Of a stretch of 64,000 nt of DNA, positions 1 through 10,805 are shown piece after piece (position 1 is the stretch's first letter; the number at the start of each line of letters is the position of its first letter). The notes under the pieces were generated by a model, which worked only from the letters and a program-made list of their open reading frames with translations, did not search any database and was not told where the DNA came from. Source of the DNA: Paracoccus isoporae (GTDB lineage: Bacteria; Pseudomonadota; Alphaproteobacteria; Rhodobacterales; Rhodobacteraceae); assembly GCF_900101865.1 (NCBI RefSeq), contig NZ_FNAH01000002.1:310001-374000 (forward strand), given 5' to 3'. Made by a program: the position numbers and the translations under genes.

Positions 1-54
1 TTCTTCGAACTGATCGGCATCAGCCCGCATCGCGGCTCGCCACCGGGGGGCTGA
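1..54 (+). CDS. 3' end of a truncated gene, function not recognised
   Basis: Only the last 17 codons are inside the window, ending in a glycine/proline-rich tail (…SPHRGSPPGG) and a TGA at 52-54. The stop overlaps the ATG of the following TetR regulator (TGATG), so the two are probably translationally coupled and in one operon. Too little sequence is present to name a family. A TetR gene coupled directly behind another gene often regulates that operon, but this is inference. Confidence 0.55.
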   Translation, partial: FFELIGISPHRGSPPGG

Positions 55-638
55 TGGGACGCACACAGGGTTCCCGCGCCGAGGTCACAGGACCGCTGAT
101 CCGCGACGCGGCGCGGCGGCTGTTCGCGCGGCATGGCTATGCGGCCGTGTCGATGCGCCAGATCGCGGCCGAGGTCGGGGTGCAGGTCGGCACGCTCTAC
201 GCCTATACCGCCGACAAGCAGGCCTTGCTGGCCGATCTGTTGCGCGAGCATATGCAGGATCTGCTGGCAAGCTGGCAGGATGACCCCGATCTGCCGCCGC
301 CTGCGCGGCTCGACCGCTTCGTGCGCTTCCATATCGACACCAGCCTGGATCACGCCGACGGGGTGTTTCTGTCCTATATGGAGCTGCGCAACCTGACCCC
401 GGACAATCATGCCGAGATCACTGGATTGCGTCGCGATTACGAGAATGCGCTCCAGCATATCCTCGATGCCGGTGTGGCGGCGGGCGCGATGCGGATCGCG
501 GATGCGCGGCTGACGACGATGGCGCTGATCGCCATGCTGACCGGGGTGACGAACTGGTACCGGGCCGGGGGCCGGCTGGACCGAGATGCGCTGCACGCCC
601 ATTACTGCGCCTTGGTGCGCGGCGCGGTCGGCGCCTAA
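54..638 (+). CDS. TetR/AcrR family transcriptional regulator
   Basis: A 194-residue protein of normal TetR length. Residues about 12-58 form the N-terminal helix-turn-helix, with the family signature around GTLYAYTADKQALLADLL. The C-terminal ligand domain is all-helical and contains YMELRNLTPDN followed by LRRDYE, a pattern seen in TetR members that sense acyl-CoA-type ligands (KstR2-like); that ligand guess is weak. The ATG overlaps the stop of the upstream truncated gene, so it is likely co-transcribed with it. It ends 41 bases before the chosen dnaG start. Repressor function is family knowledge; the target is unknown. Confidence 0.85.
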   Translation: MGRTQGSRAEVTGPLIRDAARRLFARHGYAAVSMRQIAAEVGVQVGTLYAYTADKQALLADLLREHMQDLLASWQDDPDLPPPARLDRFVRFHIDTSLDHADGVFLSYMELRNLTPDNHAEITGLRRDYENALQHILDAGVAAGAMRIADARLTTMALIAMLTGVTNWYRAGGRLDRDALHAHYCALVRGAVGA

Positions 639-679
639 GCCTCTTGCCGGAACCGGCAGGGCGTCCGATATTAACGGCC

Positions 680-2572
680 ATGTCGATCTCTCCCGCCTTC
701 CTGGATGAGCTGCGCAACCGAGTTCCGGTCAGCCGGATCGTCGGGCGCAAGGTCACCTGGGATCTGCGCCGCTCAAACCAGGCCAAGGGGGACTGGTGGG
801 CGCCGTGCCCGTTTCACGGCGAAAAGACCGCCTCCTTCCATGTCGATGACCAGAAGGGGTTCTATTATTGCTTCGGCTGCCACGCCAAGGGCGATGCGCT
901 GAGCTTCCTGCGCGACTCCGACGGGCTCGACTTCATCGAGGCGGTGAAGGTCATGGCGCAGGAGGCCGGGCTGCCCATGCCCGAGCGTGACCCGGCCGCG
1001 GCGAAACGCGCCGACCGCCGCAGCGTGCTGGTCGATGCGATGGAGGCGGCGACGCGGCATTACCGGATGCAGCTTGCGACCGGGCAGGGGGCGGATGCGC
1101 GCGACTACCTGGCGCGGCGCGGGCTGGATCAGGCCGGCATTGACCGGTTCGAGCTGGGCTTCGCCGCCGACGCCCGGCAGGGGTTGTTCACCGCGCTGCG
1201 CGACAAGGGCATCGCGCAGGATGTGCTTGACGAGGCCGGGCTGGTGATCGTGCCCGACGATGGCGGCGCGCCCTATGACCGGTTCCGCGGCCGCATCATC
1301 TTTCCCATCCGCGACGCGCGCGGCAGGGTGATCGCCTTTGGCGGCCGCGCGATGGATCCGAATGCGCGGGCCAAATATCTCAACAGCCCGGAGACCCCGC
1401 TCTTCGACAAGGGGCGCAATCTCTACAATATCGGCCCGGCGCGGACGGCGGTGGGCAAGGGCGTGCCGCTGATCGTGGCCGAGGGCTACATGGACGTGAT
1501 CGCGCTGGCACTTGCCGGGTTCGAGGGGGCGGTGGCGCCCCTGGGCACGGCCATCACCGAGGATCAGTTGCGCCTGATGTGGCGGATCAGCCCCGAGCCG
1601 GTCATCATGCTGGATGGCGACGCGGCCGGGCAGCGCGCGGCACGGCGGCTGATCGACCTGGCCTTGCCGATGGCCGGACCCGGTCAGGCGCTGCGCTTCG
1701 CGGTGCTGCCTGCGGGGCACGATCCCGACGATCTGCTCCGTGCGCACGGGCGCGGCGCCCTGCAATCCGTGCTGAGCGAAGCGCGCCCGCTGGTCGATCT
1801 ACTCTGGGAGCGCGAGATCGAGGGGCGGGAATTCGACAGCCCCGAGCGGCGGGCGACGCTGGACGCCAATCTGCGCAAGGCCATCGCGCAGATCCCCGAC
1901 GAGGCGACGCGCAACCACTACGCCACGGCCCTGCGCGAGCGCCGCTATGCGCTCTTCGGCGGCCGTCGCGGGGCAGGGCGGCTGATGCCCGGCCCGCGCG
2001 AGCGCAGCGGGGCACAGGCGGGCGCGCCGCGCGCCCAGACCCGCGCCACGCCGCTGGGTCAGCAGGATGCGGGCGATGTAATGCTGGAGGTAATGGCGCT
2101 GGCGATCTGCGCGACCTATCCCGGCCTGGCTGCATCGGTCGAATCGCGGCTCGAACTGCTGGCCCCCGCCGATCCCGACCGCGCGGCGTTGTGCCATGAT
2201 CTGCTCACCGGCAGCGACAGCGCCGCCGGCCGCGCCGCCCTGGCCCGGATCATGGCGGATCGCTATGTCCGCGCGACGCGGTTGATCCGCGAGCCTGGCG
2301 ATGCCGACAAGGCGGCGGCGGTGCTGGCCAATATCCTCGACAAGATCGAGGCGAGGCGCATGGAGTTTTCGGAGCTGTCGCGCGCCGAGGCGGAGATCCA
2401 GGGGCTCGTCGATGAGGGGCTGACCTGGCGGATGAGCGAATCGGCCCGCGCCCGGCACCGCTCCGAGCGCCCCGAGATCGAGGACACGACCGATCTGAAC
2501 GAGGATCGCGACGCGCTTTCAGCCAGGCTGGCTGCGTTTTTCGACAAGTTGCCCGGCAAGACGCGCCGGTAA
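680..2572 (+). CDS. dnaG: DNA primase DnaG
   Basis: Synthesises RNA primers at the replication fork with DnaB helicase. The 630-residue protein has the N-terminal CHC2 zinc finger (Cys43, His46, Cys64, Cys67 within CPFH…CFGC), the Toprim catalytic core (EGYMD from Glu268; DGD at 312-314), and a variable C-terminal helicase-interaction domain. A reading frame open from a TTG at 644 exists, but the ATG at 680 gives the usual family N-terminus (MSISPAFLDELRNRVPVS). It is followed by rpoD after 132 bases, the classic macromolecular-synthesis gene order, without rpsU. Confidence 0.97.
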   Translation: MSISPAFLDELRNRVPVSRIVGRKVTWDLRRSNQAKGDWWAPCPFHGEKTASFHVDDQKGFYYCFGCHAKGDALSFLRDSDGLDFIEAVKVMAQEAGLPMPERDPAAAKRADRRSVLVDAMEAATRHYRMQLATGQGADARDYLARRGLDQAGIDRFELGFAADARQGLFTALRDKGIAQDVLDEAGLVIVPDDGGAPYDRFRGRIIFPIRDARGRVIAFGGRAMDPNARAKYLNSPETPLFDKGRNLYNIGPARTAVGKGVPLIVAEGYMDVIALALAGFEGAVAPLGTAITEDQLRLMWRISPEPVIMLDGDAAGQRAARRLIDLALPMAGPGQALRFAVLPAGHDPDDLLRAHGRGALQSVLSEARPLVDLLWEREIEGREFDSPERRATLDANLRKAIAQIPDEATRNHYATALRERRYALFGGRRGAGRLMPGPRERSGAQAGAPRAQTRATPLGQQDAGDVMLEVMALAICATYPGLAASVESRLELLAPADPDRAALCHDLLTGSDSAAGRAALARIMADRYVRATRLIREPGDADKAAAVLANILDKIEARRMEFSELSRAEAEIQGLVDEGLTWRMSESARARHRSERPEIEDTTDLNEDRDALSARLAAFFDKLPGKTRR

Positions 2573-2619
2573 TCGGGGTGATTCGCTCCGTGCCGGGCCG
2601 CCGCCGAATCGGCAGCACT

Positions 2620-2648
2620 TTGAACCGGCTCGCATCTTGTCTTAAACA
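2620..2648 (+). promoter_or_regulatory. possible sigma-70-type promoter before rpoD
   Basis: TTGAAC at 2620-2625, a 17-base spacer and TAAACA at 2643-2648, upstream of rpoD. The -35 matches 4 of 6 and the -10 only 3 of 6 consensus bases, so this is a candidate only. It would let rpoD be transcribed apart from dnaG. Confidence 0.3.
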
Positions 2649-2704
2649 CGTCGAAGCCCCACATGATTCGGATCATTCCGAATCACCACCCTGACAGGAT
2701 GCCC

Positions 2705-4702
<1,998 letters not shown>

Positions 4703-4795
4703 GATTTAATAATTCCTAATCCGGGCAAATAACCTGTTGCGTCGGCTTGGAAATTCGCCCTAGCGTAACACTGTTTACACTGTGGACTTGGACCT

Positions 4796-5197
4796 ATGGC
4801 GCTTGCTCATCTCTTGTATCGCAGTTCTGGTAGGCTCGATCGGTTTGGATCGGATTGTGCGGCGATTCTGCAGACCGCGAGGCGGCGGAACGGATCGCTT
4901 GGATTGACCGGCTTTCTGCATGCCGAGGACGGGATTTTCGTGCAGTGGCTGGAAGGGCCGGAGGAGTCGGTCGAGGAGGTGTCGCAGAGCATCCTCGCCG
5001 ACAAGCGGCATCGTGACATCGCCGTGTTCAGCCGTGGCCCCATCGACGCGCGGCAATTCCCCGACTGGACGATGGGATATTCCGACGGCGACCAGGCGTT
5101 GCTGTTCGATTTTCTGGCCGAACGCGGCACGAACTCGCATGACCTGCGCGGCTATGCCGATTGCCTGCATCAGTTTTTGCTGCTGCGCGCGGCCTGA
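4796..5197 (+). CDS. short BLUF-domain blue-light photoreceptor
   Basis: A 133-residue stand-alone BLUF (blue light using FAD) protein. The flavin-site residues are all present: Tyr8, Asn32 and Gln50 (in FVQWLEGP), with Trp91 and Met93 in the DWTMGY motif, equivalent to the Tyr/Asn/Gln/Trp/Met set of AppA. The domain covers residues 3-95; the remaining ~38 residues are a short helical cap with no output domain. Such short BLUF proteins act through protein partners. It lies 93 bases after rpoD on the same strand, with a gap that could hold its own promoter. The partner is not apparent from the neighbours. Confidence 0.9.
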   Translation: MALAHLLYRSSGRLDRFGSDCAAILQTARRRNGSLGLTGFLHAEDGIFVQWLEGPEESVEEVSQSILADKRHRDIAVFSRGPIDARQFPDWTMGYSDGDQALLFDFLAERGTNSHDLRGYADCLHQFLLLRAA

Positions 5198-5258
5198 CGG
5201 CGCGATCCGCCCTGACGCTTTTCCTGACCGGCTTGCGGCGACGCCGCTTATCGGCTAG

Positions 5259-5273
5259 GTACAAAACAAGAAC
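5259..5273 (+). promoter_or_regulatory. LexA-box-like site before rmuC
   Basis: GTAC-N7-GAAC, one mismatch from the GAAC-N7-GAAC form of the alphaproteobacterial LexA box, placed 2 bases before the rmuC start codon. A repressor bound here would block transcription or translation initiation. A one-mismatch 8-base motif is not rare, so this is only suggestive. Confidence 0.3.
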
Positions 5274-5275
5274 GA

Positions 5276-6775
5276 ATGCGGGGACGGATGATCGAGCAGT
5301 TGCGCGCCCAATTGGCGGTTTGGCTGGCCGATCCGGCCGTGGCGGGATGGTGTCTGGCGAGGGCTGCGCTGCTGGCGCTGATCCTGCTCTGGCTTTTCCT
5401 GCGCAGCCGGCGGCGCCTCGCCGCGTCGCGCAATGAGGCCGAGGCGCTCACCCGAGAGATCGCGCAGCACGTGGCGGAGCGTGACCGGCAATCCGCCGCG
5501 CTTGCCGATCTTCAGACCCGTCTCGACGGCCAGGCCGACCTGGCCCGCAGCGAAGGTCTGCGCGCCTCGCAGGCCGAAACCCGGCTGGAGGCGCGCGGTG
5601 CCCGGCTTTCCGAGATGACCGAGGAGCGCGACGGGCTGAATGACGCGCTCCACACCGTCCGGCAGCGCGTGGCCGATCTGCAATCCGAACTGGCCCAGAC
5701 CCGGCTTGCCGCCGAAAAGGACCGTGAGCGGGCCGCGCATGACATTCAGCAGCTTCGCGAGCTGCGCGAGGAGATGACCGGCCAGTTCCGCCTGATGGCC
5801 AACGAGACGCTGCGGGTGCAGGGGGCGGACATGCAGAAGCTGCAGGGCGAACAGCTCGGCGCGCTGCTGACACCGTTCCGCGAACAGGTTCAGCATTTCC
5901 AGCGTGAGCTGCGCGACCGCAACCGCATCCTCGACGAAGAGGGCGCGCGGCTGCGCGACCAGATCGCCAATCTCGGCACCGAGGCCAGTGCGCTGACCCG
6001 TGCGCTGAAGGGTGACAAGCAGAAACAGGGTGCCTGGGGGGAGATGATCCTGGAGCGCATCCTGGAGGAATCCGGGTTGGAACGGGGCCTGCACTACGAT
6101 CTCCAGGCAAGCTGGACCGATGAGGACGGCAAGAGCTGGCGGCCCGACGTGATCGTAAAGATGCCGCAGAAGAAGCTGCTGGTGGTGGACAGCAAGGTTT
6201 CGCTGGTGGCTTACGAACAGGCGGTGAATGCCGAGGACGAGGCCGGGCGCGCCCTGGCGCTGAAACGGCATGTCGAGGCGGTCCGCACCCATATCAACAC
6301 GCTCTCCGCCAAGGGCTATGACCGGATGGATGACGGCGCGGTGGATTACGTGCTGATGTTCATCCCCATCGAGGGCGCGTTTTCCGAGGCGCTGCGGGTC
6401 GATCCGAAACTGGCCAGCTACGCGATGGAACGCCGCGTCGGGCTGACCACGCCGACCACGCTGATGCTGACGCTGCGCACGGTGGAGCATATCTGGATGG
6501 TGGAGCGCCGCGAATCCAATGCGCTCGAGATCGCGAAACGCGCCGGCGCGGTCTATGACAAGGTCGCGGGCTTCGTCGATGCGATTGACGATGTGGGCAA
6601 GGCGCTCGACCGCGCGACGGGGGCGCATCGCACCGCTGTCGACCGGCTGTCACGCGGGCAGGGTAACGTGATCCGGCAGGTCGAGATGCTGCGCGAACTT
6701 GGCGCGCGCGCTCAGAAGCGGATTGCGATGGACCATGACAAGAGCGATGCCTTGCCCCCGCCCGACGAGGACTGA
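5276..6775 (+). CDS. rmuC: DNA recombination protein RmuC
   Basis: RmuC-family protein, 499 residues; the family limits inversion at short inverted repeats and has a nuclease-like fold. The order is typical: one N-terminal membrane segment (about residues 28-44, ALLALILLWLFL), a long coiled coil (about 45-235), and the conserved RmuC domain (about 245-440) containing KQKQGAWGEMILERILEESG and LLVVDSKVSL. An in-frame ATG at 5288 (MIEQLRAQ) follows GGGGACGG and is an equally plausible start. The next gene begins 3 bases after its stop, so the two are co-transcribed. Confidence 0.93.
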   Translation: MRGRMIEQLRAQLAVWLADPAVAGWCLARAALLALILLWLFLRSRRRLAASRNEAEALTREIAQHVAERDRQSAALADLQTRLDGQADLARSEGLRASQAETRLEARGARLSEMTEERDGLNDALHTVRQRVADLQSELAQTRLAAEKDRERAAHDIQQLRELREEMTGQFRLMANETLRVQGADMQKLQGEQLGALLTPFREQVQHFQRELRDRNRILDEEGARLRDQIANLGTEASALTRALKGDKQKQGAWGEMILERILEESGLERGLHYDLQASWTDEDGKSWRPDVIVKMPQKKLLVVDSKVSLVAYEQAVNAEDEAGRALALKRHVEAVRTHINTLSAKGYDRMDDGAVDYVLMFIPIEGAFSEALRVDPKLASYAMERRVGLTTPTTLMLTLRTVEHIWMVERRESNALEIAKRAGAVYDKVAGFVDAIDDVGKALDRATGAHRTAVDRLSRGQGNVIRQVEMLRELGARAQKRIAMDHDKSDALPPPDED

Positions 6776-6778
6776 GCG

Positions 6779-7195
6779 ATGATCGACATCGTGCTGGTGG
6801 ACACGAACGGACCGGGCCTGCACGAGATCACCGCCGAGCTGGCGCGCTTCGTCGGCGGGAAGGGCGACGGGGTGCTGACCGCGATGATCCGGCACAGCTC
6901 GGCCAGCCTGCTGGTGCAGGAGAATGCCGACCCGGATGTGCAGCATGATCTGCTGGGCTGGCTCGACCGGCTCGTGCCGCAGGCGGATGATGCGCGCATG
7001 GGCTGGATCACGCATCGCGTTGAGGGACCCGACGACATGCCGGCCCATATCAAGGCCGCGATGCTGCCGGTGTCGCTGTCGATTCCGGTGCGCGGCGGGC
7101 GCATCCTGCTGGGTCGCTGGCAGGGCGTCTATGTCGTGGAGCATCGCGCCATGCCGCATCGCCGCGAGGTGGCCCTGGCCTTCACCCGCGTCTGA
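6779..7195 (+). CDS. YjbQ/UPF0047 family enzyme (secondary thiamine-phosphate synthase-like)
   Basis: A 138-residue protein of the YjbQ/UPF0047 family, whose E. coli member has weak thiamine-phosphate synthase activity; the true physiological role is unsettled. Family motifs are intact: RHSSASLLVQENADPDV, the EGPDDMPAHIKAAM block and GRWQGVYVVEHR near the C-terminus, which carry the conserved His and Asp residues of the trimeric active site. It starts 3 bases after the rmuC stop and is probably read from the same transcript. Confidence 0.9.
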   Translation: MIDIVLVDTNGPGLHEITAELARFVGGKGDGVLTAMIRHSSASLLVQENADPDVQHDLLGWLDRLVPQADDARMGWITHRVEGPDDMPAHIKAAMLPVSLSIPVRGGRILLGRWQGVYVVEHRAMPHRREVALAFTRV

Positions 7196-7258
7196 CCCTG
7201 CCTATCTGGTGGCCGGTCCTTCTGCGGCCACAAACCCTGTTGCGCTTTGGGCCGTGCT

Positions 7259-7267
7259 TGTGGATAA
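7259..7267 (-). promoter_or_regulatory. perfect DnaA box upstream of nrdR
   Basis: TGTGGATAA on the plus strand, which reads TTATCCACA on the minus strand: an exact match to the high-affinity DnaA box, 33 bases before the nrdR start. DnaA can act as a transcription factor, and nrd regulation by DnaA is known in E. coli. A single box does not prove function. Confidence 0.5.
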
Positions 7268-7299
7268 GTTGGGGGTGAAAGCCAGATAAGGGACATAGG

Positions 7300-7767
7300 A
7301 TGCGCTGCCCGTTCTGCGGAAATGCCGATACCCAGGTCAAGGATTCCCGGCCCGCCGAGGAGAATGCGGCGATCCGGCGGCGCCGTTACTGTCCCGGATG
7401 CGGCGGCCGGTTCACCACCTATGAGCGCGTCCAGCTTCGCGATCTGGTGGTGGTCAAGACCAATGGGCGGCGCGAGGATTTCGACCGGGACAAGCTGTCG
7501 CGCTCGATCCGCATCGCCATGCAGAAACGCCCGGTCGAGCCCGAGCGGATCGACCAGCTCATCTCCGGCATCGTGCGGCGGCTGGAAAGCATGGGCGAGA
7601 CCGACATCCCGTCCAAGGTGATCGGCGAGATCGTGATGGAGACGCTGGCCCGGATCGACAACGTCGCCTATGTGCGCTTCGCCAGCGTCTACAAGAATTT
7701 CCAGGATGCGGGGGATTTCGACAAGTTCGTGTCGGAATTGCGGCCGCCCGATCTCGACAAGGCGTGA
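7300..7767 (+). CDS. nrdR: transcriptional repressor NrdR
   Basis: Represses ribonucleotide reductase genes when dATP/ATP occupy its ATP-cone. The 155-residue protein has the N-terminal zinc ribbon (Cys3, Cys6, Cys31, Cys34) and the ATP-cone (about residues 46-136). It is full length for the family. The ATG follows AAGGGACA at good spacing. Its stop overlaps the GTG start of ribD, the usual nrdR-ribD arrangement. A perfect DnaA box lies just upstream. Confidence 0.97.
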   Translation: MRCPFCGNADTQVKDSRPAEENAAIRRRRYCPGCGGRFTTYERVQLRDLVVVKTNGRREDFDRDKLSRSIRIAMQKRPVEPERIDQLISGIVRRLESMGETDIPSKVIGEIVMETLARIDNVAYVRFASVYKNFQDAGDFDKFVSELRPPDLDKA

Positions 7768-8774
7768 CCCCGGATCAGCGCCACATGGATCACGCGCTGC
7801 GGCTTGCGCGGCGCGGGCTGGGCAATGTCTGGCCCAACCCGGCGGTGGGCTGCGTCCTGACGCGCGACGGGCGCATCGTGGGCCGAGGCTGGACGCAGCC
7901 AGGCGGACGGCCCCATGCCGAACGTGTGGCGCTCGATCAGGCCGGGGCGGCGGCGCGCGGGGCGACCGCCTATGTGACGCTGGAACCCTGCGCCCATCAT
8001 GGCCGCACCCCGCCCTGCGCCGATGCGCTGATCGCCGCCGGGGTGGCGCGGGTGGTCACGGCGCTGACCGACCCCGATCCGCGCACCGCGGGGCAGGGCC
8101 ATGCCCGGCTGCGGGCGGCCGGCATTGCGGTGACGGAAGGTGTGCGCGCGGCAGAGGCCCGCGCGATGCAGCGCGGCTTTCTATTGCGCGTGACGCGTGC
8201 GCGGCCCATGGTGACGCTGAAACTGGCCACCAGCCTCGACGGGCGCATCGCCACGCAAAGCGGCGAAAGCCAGTGGATCACCGGCGCGCAGGCGCGGCGG
8301 CATGTGCATCTGCTGCGGATGCGCCATGACGCGGTGATGGTCGGCGGCGGCACGGCGCGGGCCGATCTGCCATCGCTGAATGTGCGCGGCTTCGGCCCGG
8401 TCCGGCAACCGCTGCGGATCGTGCTGTCGTCGCGCGATCTGCCGGTTCTGCCGGGCGAGGATGCCGATCACGGCCCGCTGCTGAGGCTGTCGGGCGATCT
8501 TGACGCCGTGTTGCGCGATCTGGCCGGGCGCGGCCTGACCCGGATCTTCTGCGAGGGCGGCGGGGACCTCGCCGCCGGGCTTCTTGCCGCCGATCTGGTG
8601 GATGAGCTGGTGCTCTATTCCGCCGGGCTCGTCCTTGGCGGCGCGGGCCGGGCCTGTGTCGGCACGCTGCCGGAGATGCGTCTGGCGGCGTATCCGAGGT
8701 TCACCTTGCGCCGCCATGTCAGGCTCGGCCCCGATCTCTGCCAGGTCTGGACGCGGGACGGGGACGCCGACTGA
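7764..8774 (+). CDS. ribD: bifunctional riboflavin deaminase/reductase RibD
   Basis: Carries out the second and third steps of riboflavin synthesis: deamination of the pyrimidine, then reduction of the ribose side chain. The N-terminal deaminase domain (about 1-145) has the zinc site His51-Ala-Glu53, Cys76 and Cys85 (HAE, then [12 protein letters not shown]). The C-terminal NADPH-dependent reductase domain follows ([23 protein letters not shown]). The GTG start overlaps nrdR by 4 bases; an ATG at 7785 is a possible alternative. The riboflavin synthase gene ribE lies 4.7 kb downstream, separated by the capsule genes on the other strand. Confidence 0.96.
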   Translation: MTPDQRHMDHALRLARRGLGNVWPNPAVGCVLTRDGRIVGRGWTQPGGRPHAERVALDQAGAAARGATAYVTLEPCAHHGRTPPCADALIAAGVARVVTALTDPDPRTAGQGHARLRAAGIAVTEGVRAAEARAMQRGFLLRVTRARPMVTLKLATSLDGRIATQSGESQWITGAQARRHVHLLRMRHDAVMVGGGTARADLPSLNVRGFGPVRQPLRIVLSSRDLPVLPGEDADHGPLLRLSGDLDAVLRDLAGRGLTRIFCEGGGDLAAGLLAADLVDELVLYSAGLVLGGAGRACVGTLPEMRLAAYPRFTLRRHVRLGPDLCQVWTRDGDAD

Positions 8775-8798
8775 TCGCACCGCGGCCGCGTCACCGGT

Positions 8799-10805
8799 TC
8801 ACCGCCGCCAGATCCAGTCATGGCCGGACAGCGCGCCTTGCAACTTCGCCAATCCGCGCAGCGCCGGGCCGCGAGGGGCGAGCGACGGATCGGCGAGCCG
8901 GGCGAGCGCCACCTCGGGCGGGCAGGGCAGGCCACTAAGCGGATCGAGGTAGCGGGGATAGGCGATCAGCACCGCATGAACCAGCCCGTCGAGCCCCGGC
9001 CGCGTCCGGCGCCGGAGCGGCACCTTCCCGCGGTCATCGCTCAGCCCCCATCCGGCATAGAAGGGCGCGCCGAGCGTCGTGACCGGCACCCCGCGCAGCA
9101 GCGCCTCGAATCCCAAGGTCGAGGTGATGGTCCACACCGCGTCCACATCCGCCAGCAGGCTCACCGGATCAGCGTGGCGGGCGACGTGATCGGCCAGATG
9201 GCGGAGATCCTCTTCCGCAACGACGCCGGGGCGCAGCCCCGCCTCGACATCCGGGTGCGGCTTGTAGATCAGGAACGCCGACGGGTTCTCCGCGCGCACG
9301 CGCCGCAACAGGGCCAGATTGCTGCGTTCCTCTCCCGCGCCCAGCCGGATCGAGGCATCATCCTCCACCTGTCCCGGCACGAGGATGCGGTGCCGCCCGT
9401 CGCGCGGCGGCAGGTCCGACGCGCCGGTGAGGTTGTATTTGGTGACCCCTGCCGCGATCAGCGCCCTGCGCAGCCGGGCCGCGCGCGCCTGCCCGCCGGG
9501 CGGTGCGCCGTCTTCGATCAGCGCCTCAAGCCGCGACGGGCGGGTCGGGTCGTAATAGATCCCCAGATCATCGGCCACCAGAGACAGGGGCGGCGTCAGT
9601 TCGGCCCCCAGCCCGCGGGACCGCAGGAACCCGTCCTCGACACGCAGCGCCGGGGCGGGCAGATCCGCGGCGCGGTTCGCCCAGGCCAGCGTCACCGCGC
9701 CCGACGGTTTCGCGGTGAAGCGCACCGGACGCGCCGAGCCGAAGGCCTGCGCGATGACGCGCCGTTTCCAAAGCCGCATGCCGTAAGCCAGATGACCGCG
9801 ATGATCCTGCCGCCAGACCTTCGCTTCGGCCTCGATCTGGTCCACCGCGCCCTCGAACTCGGTCAGCCGGTCGCGGCAGGGATCATACCAGATCGGGGCG
9901 TTCAGATGGCTGGCCGCGAAAAGCGCCTCGGTCGTCGCCTTGCCGCGGCGGGGCAGCGGGGCCTCGTCCTCGCTCAAGCCCCATCCGGCATAGAAGGGCT
10001 GGCCGAAGATGCGCGGTCGGTGGCCGGCCAGCATCGCCTCGTAACCAAGCTGAGAGCTGAACGCATAGACCGCGACCGCGCCCGCGAGCAGCCGCCAGGG
10101 TGAGACCGGGTCGGTAGAGAGCATCTCCTCGCCGCGGAGATCCTCCCGGCGAAAATGCCCCGGCCGCAACCCGGCGGCGGTTTCGGGATGCGACCGGATC
10201 ACGATGCGGGCACCGGGATGTTCGGCCCGCGCGGCGTTGAGCATGGCCAGGAACGCCGCCCGGTCCGCGCCCATCAGCGATGCATCGCCCTGTGTCTGGT
10301 CGATGACCAGCACATAGCCCGGTTCCGGGGCGGGCGCGTCCGGCAGATGGGCGTTGTATTTCGACAGATCCGCCGCGATCAGCCGGGCGATGCCGTCGCG
10401 GGCGCGGGTCAGATCAGCCTCTGTCGCACCGGCGAGGATCTGCGTCTCGATCAGCGACGGGCGGGAGGAATCGAAATGCAGCCCGACCGGATCGACGATC
10501 AGCCCGACCGGACCGCGCCGCCCCAGCGGGCCCGACGCCCGCCCCGGCAGGACCGAGCGCAGAAACGCATCCTCGACATGGATGAGCGGGCAATCCCGGC
10601 GCGACGCCACCCATTTGCCGCGCCACGCCGTCGGCGAACCGCCCCAGATCCCGACCGCATCGCCGGGGCCGGGCAGGCCGATGCGCGGGCGATACCCGGC
10701 CAGCTCCAGGATCCGCCGCACCCGGCCGCGCAGCATCCCGCCATTGCACACGACAAACCGCCGGGGAATCTCCCCGGCGGCGCGTGTCGCAATAGGCGTC
10801 GTCAA
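8799..10805 (-). CDS. kpsC: capsule export protein KpsC (dual Kdo-transferase)
   Basis: KpsC-type enzyme that builds the poly-Kdo linker on the lipid anchor of group-2-like capsular polysaccharides. The 668-residue product is an internal duplication: each half carries the block VEDAFLRS / VEDGFLRS, a KYN motif, and FYAGWGLS near its end (FGQPFYAGWGLS and LGAPFYAGWGLS), matching the two glycosyltransferase modules of KpsC. The frame is open to 10874, but that would overlap the upstream gene by 73 bases; a TTG at 10805 overlaps the upstream stop (TTGA) and gives the expected N-terminus (TTPIATRAAGEIPRRF). Convergent with ribD, 24 bases apart. Confidence 0.9.
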   Translation of the reverse strand: MTTPIATRAAGEIPRRFVVCNGGMLRGRVRRILELAGYRPRIGLPGPGDAVGIWGGSPTAWRGKWVASRRDCPLIHVEDAFLRSVLPGRASGPLGRRGPVGLIVDPVGLHFDSSRPSLIETQILAGATEADLTRARDGIARLIAADLSKYNAHLPDAPAPEPGYVLVIDQTQGDASLMGADRAAFLAMLNAARAEHPGARIVIRSHPETAAGLRPGHFRREDLRGEEMLSTDPVSPWRLLAGAVAVYAFSSQLGYEAMLAGHRPRIFGQPFYAGWGLSEDEAPLPRRGKATTEALFAASHLNAPIWYDPCRDRLTEFEGAVDQIEAEAKVWRQDHRGHLAYGMRLWKRRVIAQAFGSARPVRFTAKPSGAVTLAWANRAADLPAPALRVEDGFLRSRGLGAELTPPLSLVADDLGIYYDPTRPSRLEALIEDGAPPGGQARAARLRRALIAAGVTKYNLTGASDLPPRDGRHRILVPGQVEDDASIRLGAGEERSNLALLRRVRAENPSAFLIYKPHPDVEAGLRPGVVAEEDLRHLADHVARHADPVSLLADVDAVWTITSTLGFEALLRGVPVTTLGAPFYAGWGLSDDRGKVPLRRRTRPGLDGLVHAVLIAYPRYLDPLSGLPCPPEVALARLADPSLAPRGPALRGLAKLQGALSGHDWIWRR

